Source: Oscillospiraceae bacterium
GTDB lineage: Bacteria > Bacillota > Clostridia > Oscillospirales > Ruminococcaceae
Length of the DNA stretch: 45,992 nt
NCBI GenBank assembly: GCA_021200565.1
Contig: JAJQGJ010000021.1
Coordinates: forward strand, 1-45,992
Direction of reading: 5' to 3'
In this document: piece by piece, positions 17,504-24,647 of the stretch
How the letters are laid out: each line of letters opens with the position of its first letter
Position numbering within the stretch: position 1 is the first letter of the stretch
Made by a program: the position numbers and the translations under genes
The notes under the pieces: generated by a model
Database searches by the model: none
What the model was told of the DNA's origin: nothing
Seen by the model: only the letters and a program-made list of their open reading frames with translations

Positions 17504-18031
17504 TTAATAATTTAGTACTTTTTCAAGCCAAGTAATAAACTCCTTGGCGAGTGACTGATAGAATGGCAGCAGTTCTGAGGGGATGGCTTTGGTCATCGTC
17601 TCTCTCAGCTGTGAGATTGCTCTTACCTGCTCTTCGGTGAGCTCACTTGGTTCGGTGAATAAGAACGGGCGGACTGCTTCATAGGCGGCTCTGAAAGCCT
17701 TGCCATTTGCCATGCGTTCCTTGATAGGCTGGGGCTTGTACTCGATTTCCATGTCGATAGGATACTTTTCTGTGTCGATGAAGTCTTGAACGAAGCAGTA
17801 TTCAAATCTGACGAGCGCCCCGGTCATACTGTCGACGGTGAGCCAGGCATAAGGTCTCTGAAGCGGATTATTGGGAGCGGGAGCATCATATAAAAATGCA
17901 CTTTCAACGAGTCTCCCCTGAAGCATAGACGGTGCCAATGCACTCAACACTGTTCCGTCGGTGACGGGCAGCATATCCGACTCCATGATTGCAGTTAGTA
18001 ATGTGTCGATTTCCATGTAACTATTTTTCAT
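17504..18031 (-). CDS. C39-like partner protein, copy 2
   Basis: A 175-residue paralogue of the 15983 product; the two align end to end without large gaps. Conserved landmarks are SMLQGRLVESAFLY (about 35-48), RPYAWLTVDS, VRFEYC and SELTEEQV. It lies between two C39-like genes, with 14 nt to the next and its own AGGAGG. Soluble, no known motif. Confidence 0.75.
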   Translation of the reverse strand: MKNSYMEIDTLLTAIMESDMLPVTDGTVLSALAPSMLQGRLVESAFLYDAPAPNNPLQRPYAWLTVDSMTGALVRFEYCFVQDFIDTEKYPIDMEIEYKPQPIKERMANGKAFRAAYEAVRPFLFTEPSELTEEQVRAISQLRETMTKAIPSELLPFYQSLAKEFITWLEKVLNY

Positions 18032-18045
18032 AATCTAACCTCCTG

Positions 18046-18804
18046 TCAAGCTGTCTGAAGTAAAGGCTTGCCGTTATCGTGAATCGGGTCTGATGTTACC
18101 AGAACGCTGGAGCCAAAAGCATCTTTGAAGCCTGCGTCCATCTGATCAAGTGAGATAAATCTCATACCATCACGAGCACCGCTGTCGCAGACCGTAAAGC
18201 CAAGAAGCTCACCGTCCGGATCACGAACTGTGCCCGTCATAGTTACTGCATGATTTGAGAGCGGCTTTCCGAAAAATGTGCGAGCTCGATCTTCCATTCC
18301 GTCTATGGTCATATACACGCTATGATTCAAGACTACGCCACGTCCGTTTTCAACCCAGCTTGCCATCTGCTCATAGTCTATTTCAGTAGGCAAGTAAATA
18401 TCAGATTCTACACCGTGAACTTCAAGCAATTTTTGCTGATTGTAAACAGTAGATCCGCCGCTTTGAGACCAATGAAACGGGCGAACACGGCAAAGACGAT
18501 GATCCAAGGCATACTCTACGATGTTGTCCTCAGTCTTGTCGATTCCCGCCATCTGTAATATATTGCTTACAGTAACCAGACCGCAGCACTGTTCAATTTC
18601 GAACTCGTTGTCTCCCTGCTCGCTGTCGAGCTTCTCTGCCCACAGCTCCGGGACGCCGCCGACCAGAACCTCTGGCATATCCGGGTTGTTGGTTGTTGCC
18701 AGATGAAAGCTTGGCTTCGGAGCGTCACTCTCATCAATTTCCTGTCTTTCTGGAACGTCAGTTGACTCTGTCTTGTCAAAGAATACATCGAATTCCTCAA
18801 ACAT
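18046..18804 (-). CDS. C39-like papain-fold peptidase, paralogue 3 (catalytic residues intact)
   Basis: A 252-residue predicted cysteine peptidase. Candidate triad: Cys74 in QCCGLVTVSN (with a Gln just before, as oxyanion residue), His185 in NHAVTMTG and Asp207 in TVCDSG. The N-terminal 60 residues are acidic and shared with paralogue 2 (MFEEF...GGVPELWAE). The start is ATG 18804 behind AAGGAGG; a longer in-frame opening at 18891 would run through the promoter and is rejected. It is the first gene behind the promoter and repeat pair at 18836-18898. Confidence 0.68.
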   Translation of the reverse strand: MFEEFDVFFDKTESTDVPERQEIDESDAPKPSFHLATTNNPDMPEVLVGGVPELWAEKLDSEQGDNEFEIEQCCGLVTVSNILQMAGIDKTEDNIVEYALDHRLCRVRPFHWSQSGGSTVYNQQKLLEVHGVESDIYLPTEIDYEQMASWVENGRGVVLNHSVYMTIDGMEDRARTFFGKPLSNHAVTMTGTVRDPDGELLGFTVCDSGARDGMRFISLDQMDAGFKDAFGSSVLVTSDPIHDNGKPLLQTA

Positions 18805-18835
18805 GTTTTTTGCCTCCTTGTTATTTTGTATCTTC

Positions 18836-18841
18836 ATTATA
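18836..18841 (-). promoter_or_regulatory. Extended -10 of the internal promoter for the C39/EcsC/RNA-repair genes
   Basis: Minus-strand TGT-TATAAT with no good -35. The leader to the ATG is about 30 nt. Sequence and spacing match the promoter at 28219-28224, including a GATTTC just upstream of the TG. Confidence 0.75.
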
Positions 18842-18870
18842 ACATGAAATCCGCACGTTTTTCGCATCAG

Positions 18871-18898
18871 GCATTTTCTGCTTGAAATCAAGCATTTT
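18871..18898 (-). promoter_or_regulatory. AAAATGC direct repeat pair, candidate LytTR site
   Basis: Minus-strand AAAATGC at 18898-18892 and 18877-18871, exactly 21 bp apart, each followed by YTGAT (TGCTTGAT, TGCCTGAT). The nearer copy ends 29 bp from the -10. The far copy also sits inside a 9-bp inverted repeat TGAAATCAA/TTGATTTCA (18883-18891 and 18899-18907) that overlaps the stop codon of the HerA-like gene. Paired sites about two helical turns apart are typical of LytTR regulators, and one is encoded at 23840-24586. Confidence 0.65.
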
Positions 18899-18904
18899 TT
18901 GATT

Positions 18905-21900
18905 TCAGTAGATACTGTGCTGCCCCTTGTAGCCTGTCCATGCTGCCGAAAGGGCTCCGCTGGTCTTCGGAGAGTTGGTCAGAAGCATGTCAGAAAGCTT
19001 GACGCAGAGTTCTATTGGAAGGTCAAACTTCTCGCCCAAGGTTTCAAGAAGCCAATCAAAGCGGGCTGGCGTCTTTTCCATGCTGTTAAGCTCTTTTAAG
19101 ATGCTGCTGCCGTCTGCGGCGGAATAGACTACTCTTGCAAGCTTGCCGGAAGAATAGGAATTCTTGCTGTCGATGAGGCAGTCGTTCAGGAAGTCCCAGA
19201 CGACGTCGTCAAGCTTTGCGTGCATTCTTCTGTCGCTTGTTATGTCACGGCAGAGCTTAAGGTCGTCAGCCGTCAGAGGCTCTTCTGACAGAAGCATCCT
19301 TAAAACCTCGCTTTTAACCTTTTCAACGGGAATACTGAACCTGGGCTTCGGCTTTTTTGGAGTGTATTCAAGCGGCTTGAAATTATCGGGAGAGAAGAAG
19401 TCGGTCTTGCAGAGAACAGCTTCGTTCCAGCCGCCCTGATAGATGACTGCTTCGCCTATCTGGAGTCTTGCGATGTGGTCAAGCTGCGACTGGTTGAGTG
19501 CCATTGCGGCTCCGACGCTCTTGCGGTCTGCTTCATAGGGAAGCTTGAAGACAACCTTGGTATAGGTGTTTCTGATGGTAGCCTGATCCATCATAGCCGG
19601 CGCCTGGTCGGCGATTACGAAGCCTTCGCCATAGGTTCTTATCTCGGCGATGGCGTTTGTGATCATTTCGGTTGATGCTTCCTGGACGTTTGCTCCCTCG
19701 GAATAGCCGTGAGCGTCGGCACGCAGCAGGTGATGAGCCTCTTCGAGGAAGGTTACATGTCTTAAAGGGCTGTCCATCAGGTTCTCGCTTGAGCGGTATT
19801 CGCTGAGACGCATGACGAGAATTCCCATGATCAGAGCCTTCGATTCTGCTCCGCCTACACGGCTGAGGTCGATGATGACGTTTTCCCCGAAAAGCTCCTC
19901 GGAGGTCATTTCGTCGGCGGTGAAAATCTGCCTGAAAATGCCGTTTGTCAGAGACTTTACTCTTGTGATAAGTGAGCCGCTGTAGTCGCCCTTGGAACGG
20001 TCTGAATAGGCTGAGGATTCGATAATCTTCGGCAGCGCTCTTAGCAGGTCGTCGAAGGTCGGGAATCTTGAATCCTCCGCTCTTTCGCCTGTTTCGAGGT
20101 CGAAGCCACATTCCTCATAGCACATTTCGACGGCATCCTTGAGCATTGCAGGCATTGCGGCATAGAGAGGCCAGCATGCGCTGAATATTCCGATAAGGCG
20201 TTCGATATGCTCGGAGACGTGAACTTCATCCGGGAATGAGAAGGGATTGAGCCTCAGAACCTCGGAAAATCTCGGGTTTGTGCCGTAGCAGTGGAAGTCG
20301 TCTCTTCCGCCGAATACCTGGCTGTACTGTCCCTTTGCGGGCTCGATGACAAGAACCTTCTTGCCGTGTTTTACAAGTTCATCGACCAACAGGTAGCAGA
20401 AGTTCGATTTGCCCATGCCGGTCATGCCGCTTACAAACATGTGTCTCACCATGCTGTCGAGGGTGAATCTCACTTCGTTTGAACGGCACTTGCCCATATG
20501 CACGAGGCGTCCGACAGAGAAGCTTTCCTTCTTGCTGTCGCAGGAAAGGCTCGGAGCATAGGAGGCGTACTCGCCCATTTCCATGCCGTTTACCACTCTC
20601 TGAGGAAGCTTCAGAACTGCCGCCATATCCACTGTGCTTACAGGCTGGGCGCCGGTGACCATGGGATAGTTTTCCTGATCCTTGAATCTGAAAACAGGAT
20701 GGTGCATTCTGCTAAGATACTGAGACAAAACCTCGGTGTCCTCTTTTCTGTCCCACACGTTCACAGGAAGAGCGGTATACTGAGCCTTGGTGCAGCTGAG
20801 CTCCGCTCTGAACTGATTTGCAGCGGAAAGAACAGTTTCACGGGTGCTTGCGATGAAGTATACACAGGTGTCATATGCTCCGGTTGCTTCAAGGCGTGTC
20901 AAGTTCTTGATTTTCGCATCTATTCTTGAGAGAAGATCAACGACGGTCTGGTTTATTACAGACATGCTTCTTGAGCTTGATGAGGTTCTGCCGACTGTGT
21001 TCGTCTCGGTCCAGGATGTCGCCTCAGAGATGGAGGTGCCCTTCTGCTTGCTCTCGCTCAATGTGTCGCTTTCCTGGTTTGTTGTGCGGTGCTCTTCGCC
21101 CTTGACCGGGAAGAAGCCGTTGATCATAGTGTTTAATGTGTTCCCGATTGTTGTGCCAACGTTTATATAGAACGGGTTCATAGAACCGCCATTTCCGCTT
21201 GCAGCCTGTGCCGCACCTGTGACTACACCGGCTACTGTGCTAGCTGCCTGGCTGACACCTGATGCTGCTATAGCTCCACCGGGTCCTGGAAAGGCAACCA
21301 TCGTCGCAATACCTGCCGCCAGACCGATGGCTGACGTAATGGCAGCCTGCTTCTGTCTTGGAGGCTCGGGAGCGACGGTTTTTCCGTCGGTATGGCTGTT
21401 TGAGATTGAGATTGACTCATTTATCGATTCAGTTTTCGATGTGCCGTATGCCTGGGAGGTGCTGTCGTTGTCGCCCTCGCTTATGGAAAACTCCATCCGC
21501 TGATACTGGCTCAGCTGGGTATAGATTTCCTCATAGCCTCTTCTGATGGCGGCAATCTCCTGAGGCTGCATATATCTTGAAAGAACCATCGACGTGAAAG
21601 GCTTTCCATACATTCCGTCAAGAAGTCTCTCTATGCCAGCAGAGAATTGCTGGTCGCCTGAGTTTGAAGAGTCGAAATCCGCCAGAGAAACGCTTGCGAC
21701 ACAGATTCTGTCGTCATCTATAAGGTCTTTCAGGAGCTCCTCCTGCTGCGGGACTCTCATATTTCTGAAGGACAGACCAGGGACTGTTCCGCTCATTGTT
21801 CCGCCGAAGAAGCGCTTTGCCGAGCTTAGCTGCTGCTCATCATCCATGCTGACGCCGAGGTAGAAATCGGCTTTCTCACTCCGTGCATCAACTATGTAGC

Positions 21901-22267
21901 AAAGAGAGGAGCCAGACCAGCAAAGGGATGCATAGAGGTCTGAAATCTGTGCCTTGAGCTCGTCTCTGGATGTGTAAAACAGCTTGTCAAGCTTCATCAG
22001 TCTTAAGTTGGTGCCGGGTGCAATTTCCAATAGCTCTTTCCGGGGAGTCGCAACCTCAGCGGAGCTCAATGCGGATAGATAGCTTTGCTGCACAAAGGAA
22101 TCCGCCATATTGAGCCCTTCCTCTTCAAGCTGCCAGGAGGTTGGCTGGGTTTCAATGGTGCTGGCTTGCTGCTGCGGATTGGTTTCACCGCTGTCGCCAT
22201 GACCCTTTATTTCGTTTTCAGCATTTTCATTCTGCTGCCCGTTCATCATGTTCTCATTTTCATCCAT
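18905..22267 (-). CDS. HerA-like (FtsK/HerA superfamily) ATPase
   Basis: A protein of about 1120 residues with a HerA/VirB4-like motor in its C-terminal half. Walker A is SGMTGMGKSN near residue 610 and Walker B is VTFLEEAHHLL. An AIAEIRTYGEGFVIADQAP segment is the sensor region, and NTYTKVVFKL with the following D-R-K-S-V is typical of HerA. The N-terminal half is unlike helicases: residues about 315-390 form a Gly/Ala-rich hydrophobic stretch (AIGLAAGIATMVAFPGPGG) that may touch the membrane, flanked by Ser/Thr-rich segments. HerA motors pump DNA or, in secretion systems, energise substrate transfer; no NurA-like nuclease is beside it. The start overlaps the upstream stop; ATG 22267 has the best spacing to GGGGTG. 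Confidence 0.85.
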   Translation of the reverse strand: MDENENMMNGQQNENAENEIKGHGDSGETNPQQQASTIETQPTSWQLEEEGLNMADSFVQQSYLSALSSAEVATPRKELLEIAPGTNLRLMKLDKLFYTSRDELKAQISDLYASLCWSGSSLCYIVDARSEKADFYLGVSMDDEQQLSSAKRFFGGTMSGTVPGLSFRNMRVPQQEELLKDLIDDDRICVASVSLADFDSSNSGDQQFSAGIERLLDGMYGKPFTSMVLSRYMQPQEIAAIRRGYEEIYTQLSQYQRMEFSISEGDNDSTSQAYGTSKTESINESISISNSHTDGKTVAPEPPRQKQAAITSAIGLAAGIATMVAFPGPGGAIAASGVSQAASTVAGVVTGAAQAASGNGGSMNPFYINVGTTIGNTLNTMINGFFPVKGEEHRTTNQESDTLSESKQKGTSISEATSWTETNTVGRTSSSSRSMSVINQTVVDLLSRIDAKIKNLTRLEATGAYDTCVYFIASTRETVLSAANQFRAELSCTKAQYTALPVNVWDRKEDTEVLSQYLSRMHHPVFRFKDQENYPMVTGAQPVSTVDMAAVLKLPQRVVNGMEMGEYASYAPSLSCDSKKESFSVGRLVHMGKCRSNEVRFTLDSMVRHMFVSGMTGMGKSNFCYLLVDELVKHGKKVLVIEPAKGQYSQVFGGRDDFHCYGTNPRFSEVLRLNPFSFPDEVHVSEHIERLIGIFSACWPLYAAMPAMLKDAVEMCYEECGFDLETGERAEDSRFPTFDDLLRALPKIIESSAYSDRSKGDYSGSLITRVKSLTNGIFRQIFTADEMTSEELFGENVIIDLSRVGGAESKALIMGILVMRLSEYRSSENLMDSPLRHVTFLEEAHHLLRADAHGYSEGANVQEASTEMITNAIAEIRTYGEGFVIADQAPAMMDQATIRNTYTKVVFKLPYEADRKSVGAAMALNQSQLDHIARLQIGEAVIYQGGWNEAVLCKTDFFSPDNFKPLEYTPKKPKPRFSIPVEKVKSEVLRMLLSEEPLTADDLKLCRDITSDRRMHAKLDDVVWDFLNDCLIDSKNSYSSGKLARVVYSAADGSSILKELNSMEKTPARFDWLLETLGEKFDLPIELCVKLSDMLLTNSPKTSGALSAAWTGYKGQHSIY

Positions 22268-22895
22268 CAGAATCATCACCCCACATCAGTTCTTTGACCT
22301 GCTTTTTGCATTTTCTGATTGTATTAGCATACATCTCGTTGTCTCCATACTTTTCTATCTGCATGTCTGACAGCTTGATGAAAAGCTTCGACGCCTCATA
22401 AAGCTCCTCGAAGGTTGCTGCTGCATTGAATTTTGCTTTATATGCATTTTCTATGGCAGCGTCCTCCTGATCAGCTATTTCCATGAATTTGTGAGCCTGC
22501 TCGTATAAATCCGAGAGAATACCTTTGCACTCATCCAGCTCCCGGGCTTTTTCGTGCCTGAGCCTGAATCCATCGTGACGGAAGCCCATGTCGTCGGTTT
22601 CGTCCTTCTGGGCGTTGAGAGCTTTCGAAATCTGTTCGAAGGTTGCGTCCGGGGATATGACGGTTATTTCGAGATCATCGTCGTCAACCTCGTCCATCAT
22701 CTCCATCAGGAGCCCACGCCAGACCTGGTAGCCTTTGCGGTAAGGATACAGCCATTCGTCAATCTTGGTTGTCTTAAGCCTGTTTGCCAGGGAGTTTGTC
22801 TGGGTGTTCCCCGCTTTGGATTTTCCCGAGCTTCCCTCATAGTAGAGGTCAGCCGTCCCGACTACCGGGAAAAAGTCAATTTCGATCTTTTTCAT
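22260..22895 (-). CDS. Unknown helical protein upstream of the HerA-like ATPase
   Basis: A 211-residue soluble protein that I do not recognise. The first 60 residues look like mixed strands and loops (IEIDFFPVVGTADLYYEGSSGKS). The rest is highly charged and helical, with a likely coiled coil at about 115-205 (HEKARELDECKGILSDLYEQAH). It overlaps the HerA-like gene by 8 nt and the preceding gene by TAATG, so the three are translationally coupled. A motor-associated adaptor is plausible but unproven. Confidence 0.65.
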   Translation of the reverse strand: MKKIEIDFFPVVGTADLYYEGSSGKSKAGNTQTNSLANRLKTTKIDEWLYPYRKGYQVWRGLLMEMMDEVDDDDLEITVISPDATFEQISKALNAQKDETDDMGFRHDGFRLRHEKARELDECKGILSDLYEQAHKFMEIADQEDAAIENAYKAKFNAAATFEELYEASKLFIKLSDMQIEKYGDNEMYANTIRKCKKQVKELMWGDDSDG

Positions 22896-23293
22896 TATAT
22901 CTGTATCCTCCTTAAAAGGTTTTCAATTTCTGCTTTATTTTCTTCTAAGCTTGCAAAGACACAGTCGTCATTCTGACTTAAATACCGGTCCATTTCATCA
23001 TAGTATTTCAGAAACAGTTTTCTGCATTCCGAACTGTCATTACCGGAAAGCACAAAAGATGTGACCGGGTTGCCTCTTTCCATTTTCACAAGCTCAAAGC
23101 CAGGGCAGCTGAGCTCTATTGATGCAACAGGCATCATCAGCCTGAATGCGCCGCTTTCTTTTTTCATGTTGCAGAAAGGGACAATTATCCGCCCGTCTGA
23201 ATATCCGGGAAGCCACATCACATCGCTGTCATTGACCCATGCCATGACGAGAGGATCGGTTCTGAGATTTCTCAGCCTTTGGAGCAAAGTCAT
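22895..23293 (-). CDS. Small protein of unknown function
   Basis: A 132-residue protein with an N-terminal strand-rich part (DSDVMWLPGYSDGRIIVPFCNMKKE, FRLMMPVASIELSCPGFELV) and a C-terminal helix pair. The pattern recalls SseB-like folds, but I see no diagnostic motif. Start and stop overlap both neighbours by TAATG. No signal peptide or membrane segment. Confidence 0.6.
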   Translation of the reverse strand: MTLLQRLRNLRTDPLVMAWVNDSDVMWLPGYSDGRIIVPFCNMKKESGAFRLMMPVASIELSCPGFELVKMERGNPVTSFVLSGNDSSECRKLFLKYYDEMDRYLSQNDDCVFASLEENKAEIENLLRRIQI

Positions 23294-23850
23294 TACTTAT
23301 ATACCTCCACCAACCGGCATCCCATTTCCTTAAGCTCAAGATCGCCTGCAATTATCGGAACCTTCCACATGAGCTGCACCGAATCCTTTCCAGCGGCAGA
23401 GATTGGAAGAAGTCCGATTCCGCCCACGGCAACCGGCGTTTCAATGGTATCGGTCAGCTGCTCAAGAGTCGCATTATCGCCTAAGATCATTGCACAGCCG
23501 CCGTTTGAGATGCAGCCTGCCGCACGCCCCTGCTCTATCGGACGGTTGAGAACGGTGCAGGCTTCCTCCATCTGTCGGAAGCTGTCGTAAAACGACATTG
23601 AGCCGTCGAATGTGCGACCTGTCAGGAATTCCATCGCCGCACTCATCACATCAAGGTTTGTCGGCTCTTCAAGAGCATCAAGATTTTCGAAGGCTCTTGA
23701 GTATGCCCTGGTGTCTTCCTCAATCTCTTCGGCTTCGCTGAGCATCCACACTGTTACGCCGTCTTCAGTTGTTTCGAGAATTTCAGGGTCCTCGATTCTG
23801 TCTTCATTTATTTCCAAGGATTCGTCCAAACCCTCAAAATCAATCGTCAT
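23293..23850 (-). CDS. Acidic protein of unknown function
   Basis: A 185-residue protein, strongly acidic in its first 55 residues (LDESLEINEDRIEDPEILE). A Gly-rich C-terminal half follows (GRAAGCISNGGCAMILGDN, VAVGGIGLLPISAAGKD). No known family recognised. It overlaps the LytTR gene by 11 nt and the next gene by TAATG, so it is made together with them. Ribosome binding site TGGAGG. Confidence 0.6.
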   Translation of the reverse strand: MTIDFEGLDESLEINEDRIEDPEILETTEDGVTVWMLSEAEEIEEDTRAYSRAFENLDALEEPTNLDVMSAAMEFLTGRTFDGSMSFYDSFRQMEEACTVLNRPIEQGRAAGCISNGGCAMILGDNATLEQLTDTIETPVAVGGIGLLPISAAGKDSVQLMWKVPIIAGDLELKEMGCRLVEVYK

Positions 23851-24586
23851 TTGTTACCTCCAGTTCCGGGTGACATTCCAAAAATTTCGGGAATGCTGCC
23901 CTGCTGCAATACGCTTCGTTGCCGGAATAGAACAGAAGCCTCCTGGTGTTTCTGAAAACCTTTGCAATGTGCTTCACGTTCACAAGATAGCTCTGGTGAA
24001 CCCTTTCGAAATTTCCGGTGCAGTTCTCTTGTATATCATTCAGCTTGCCGATGAATGCTTCTGTTTCTCCATCGTAACGGTGGATGATCACCCGATGAAG
24101 GTCGCTCTCGAAGTAGTCGATGTTGGTGTAGCGCATCCTGATCATCTGCTTCTGGTTCTCGTGGATGAACACCCCGGAGCCGTCAAGATGCTCGTTCTCG
24201 ATCCAGATTTCATCCTCAAGATATTTCTCCGCACTGGCAAGAGCGCGCCTGCATTCCTCGTTTTTCCACATGGTGAAATGCGCAATCGGACAGCTTGAAA
24301 AAGCGTCGTGAAAATCGGCGTCCTTATCAGGCATGTAGATCAGCACGCAGCGATGATTTATACTCCTTATGTGCCGTCCAAGAGAATAGCCCTGGCTGCC
24401 TGATGGCAGGAGCACTATATCCGGGCGAAAGCCCTCCGACTGCATTGCATGGATAAGAAGATTCACGCTCGCATATGCGAACATAGTCCAGGTCTGCCTT
24501 TCTGACGGGAGATTTCTTTTGATGAATGAAGCTATTTTCCTATTCTGTTCCTCGTCCGGAACGATGACCGCAATCTTTATGACCAT
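23840..24586 (-). CDS. LytTR-family regulator with degenerate receiver domain
   Basis: A 248-residue DNA-binding regulator. The C-terminal LytTR domain (about 145-240) shows IRMRYTNIDYFESDLHRVIIH, FERVHQSYLVNVKHIAKVF and the R-R-L-L-F-Y-S-G-N closing strand. The N-terminal domain (1-120) has receiver-like alternation, but the phosphoacceptor is lost: the position after D-I-V-L-L is Pro instead of Asp. There is no histidine kinase gene nearby. It therefore probably responds to a protein or ligand, or acts constitutively. Likely targets are the paired AAAATGC sites at 18871-18898 and 28255-28282. It is separated from the upstream GTPase gene by a hairpin (24609-24631). Confidence 0.85.
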   Translation of the reverse strand: MVIKIAVIVPDEEQNRKIASFIKRNLPSERQTWTMFAYASVNLLIHAMQSEGFRPDIVLLPSGSQGYSLGRHIRSINHRCVLIYMPDKDADFHDAFSSCPIAHFTMWKNEECRRALASAEKYLEDEIWIENEHLDGSGVFIHENQKQMIRMRYTNIDYFESDLHRVIIHRYDGETEAFIGKLNDIQENCTGNFERVHQSYLVNVKHIAKVFRNTRRLLFYSGNEAYCSRAAFPKFLECHPELEVTNDD

Positions 24587-24608
24587 TCAGCTAAACCTTT
24601 CTGAAAAG

Positions 24609-24631
24609 CCGGAAAGGGCTTCCCTTTTCGG
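24609..24631 (-). terminator. Intercistronic hairpin between GTPase and LytTR genes
   Basis: CCGGAAAGGG (24609-24618) pairs with CCCTTTTCGG (24622-24631) with one G-T pair and a 3-nt loop. On the minus strand it is followed by CTTTTCAG, a weak T tract, so it could partly terminate transcription or stabilise the upstream mRNA. Confidence 0.55.
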
Positions 24632-24647
24632 GGCAGCCCATAGCCGG

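Noticed and set aside
18905-22267. Type IV secretion or conjugation system based on the HerA/VirB4-like ATPase
   Set aside because: No other secretion, relaxase or pilus genes occur; the ATPase alone is not enough.
23612-24298. Long open frame on the plus strand opposite the LytTR gene (228 codons)
   Set aside because: Antisense to two coupled genes, without promoter or ribosome binding site.
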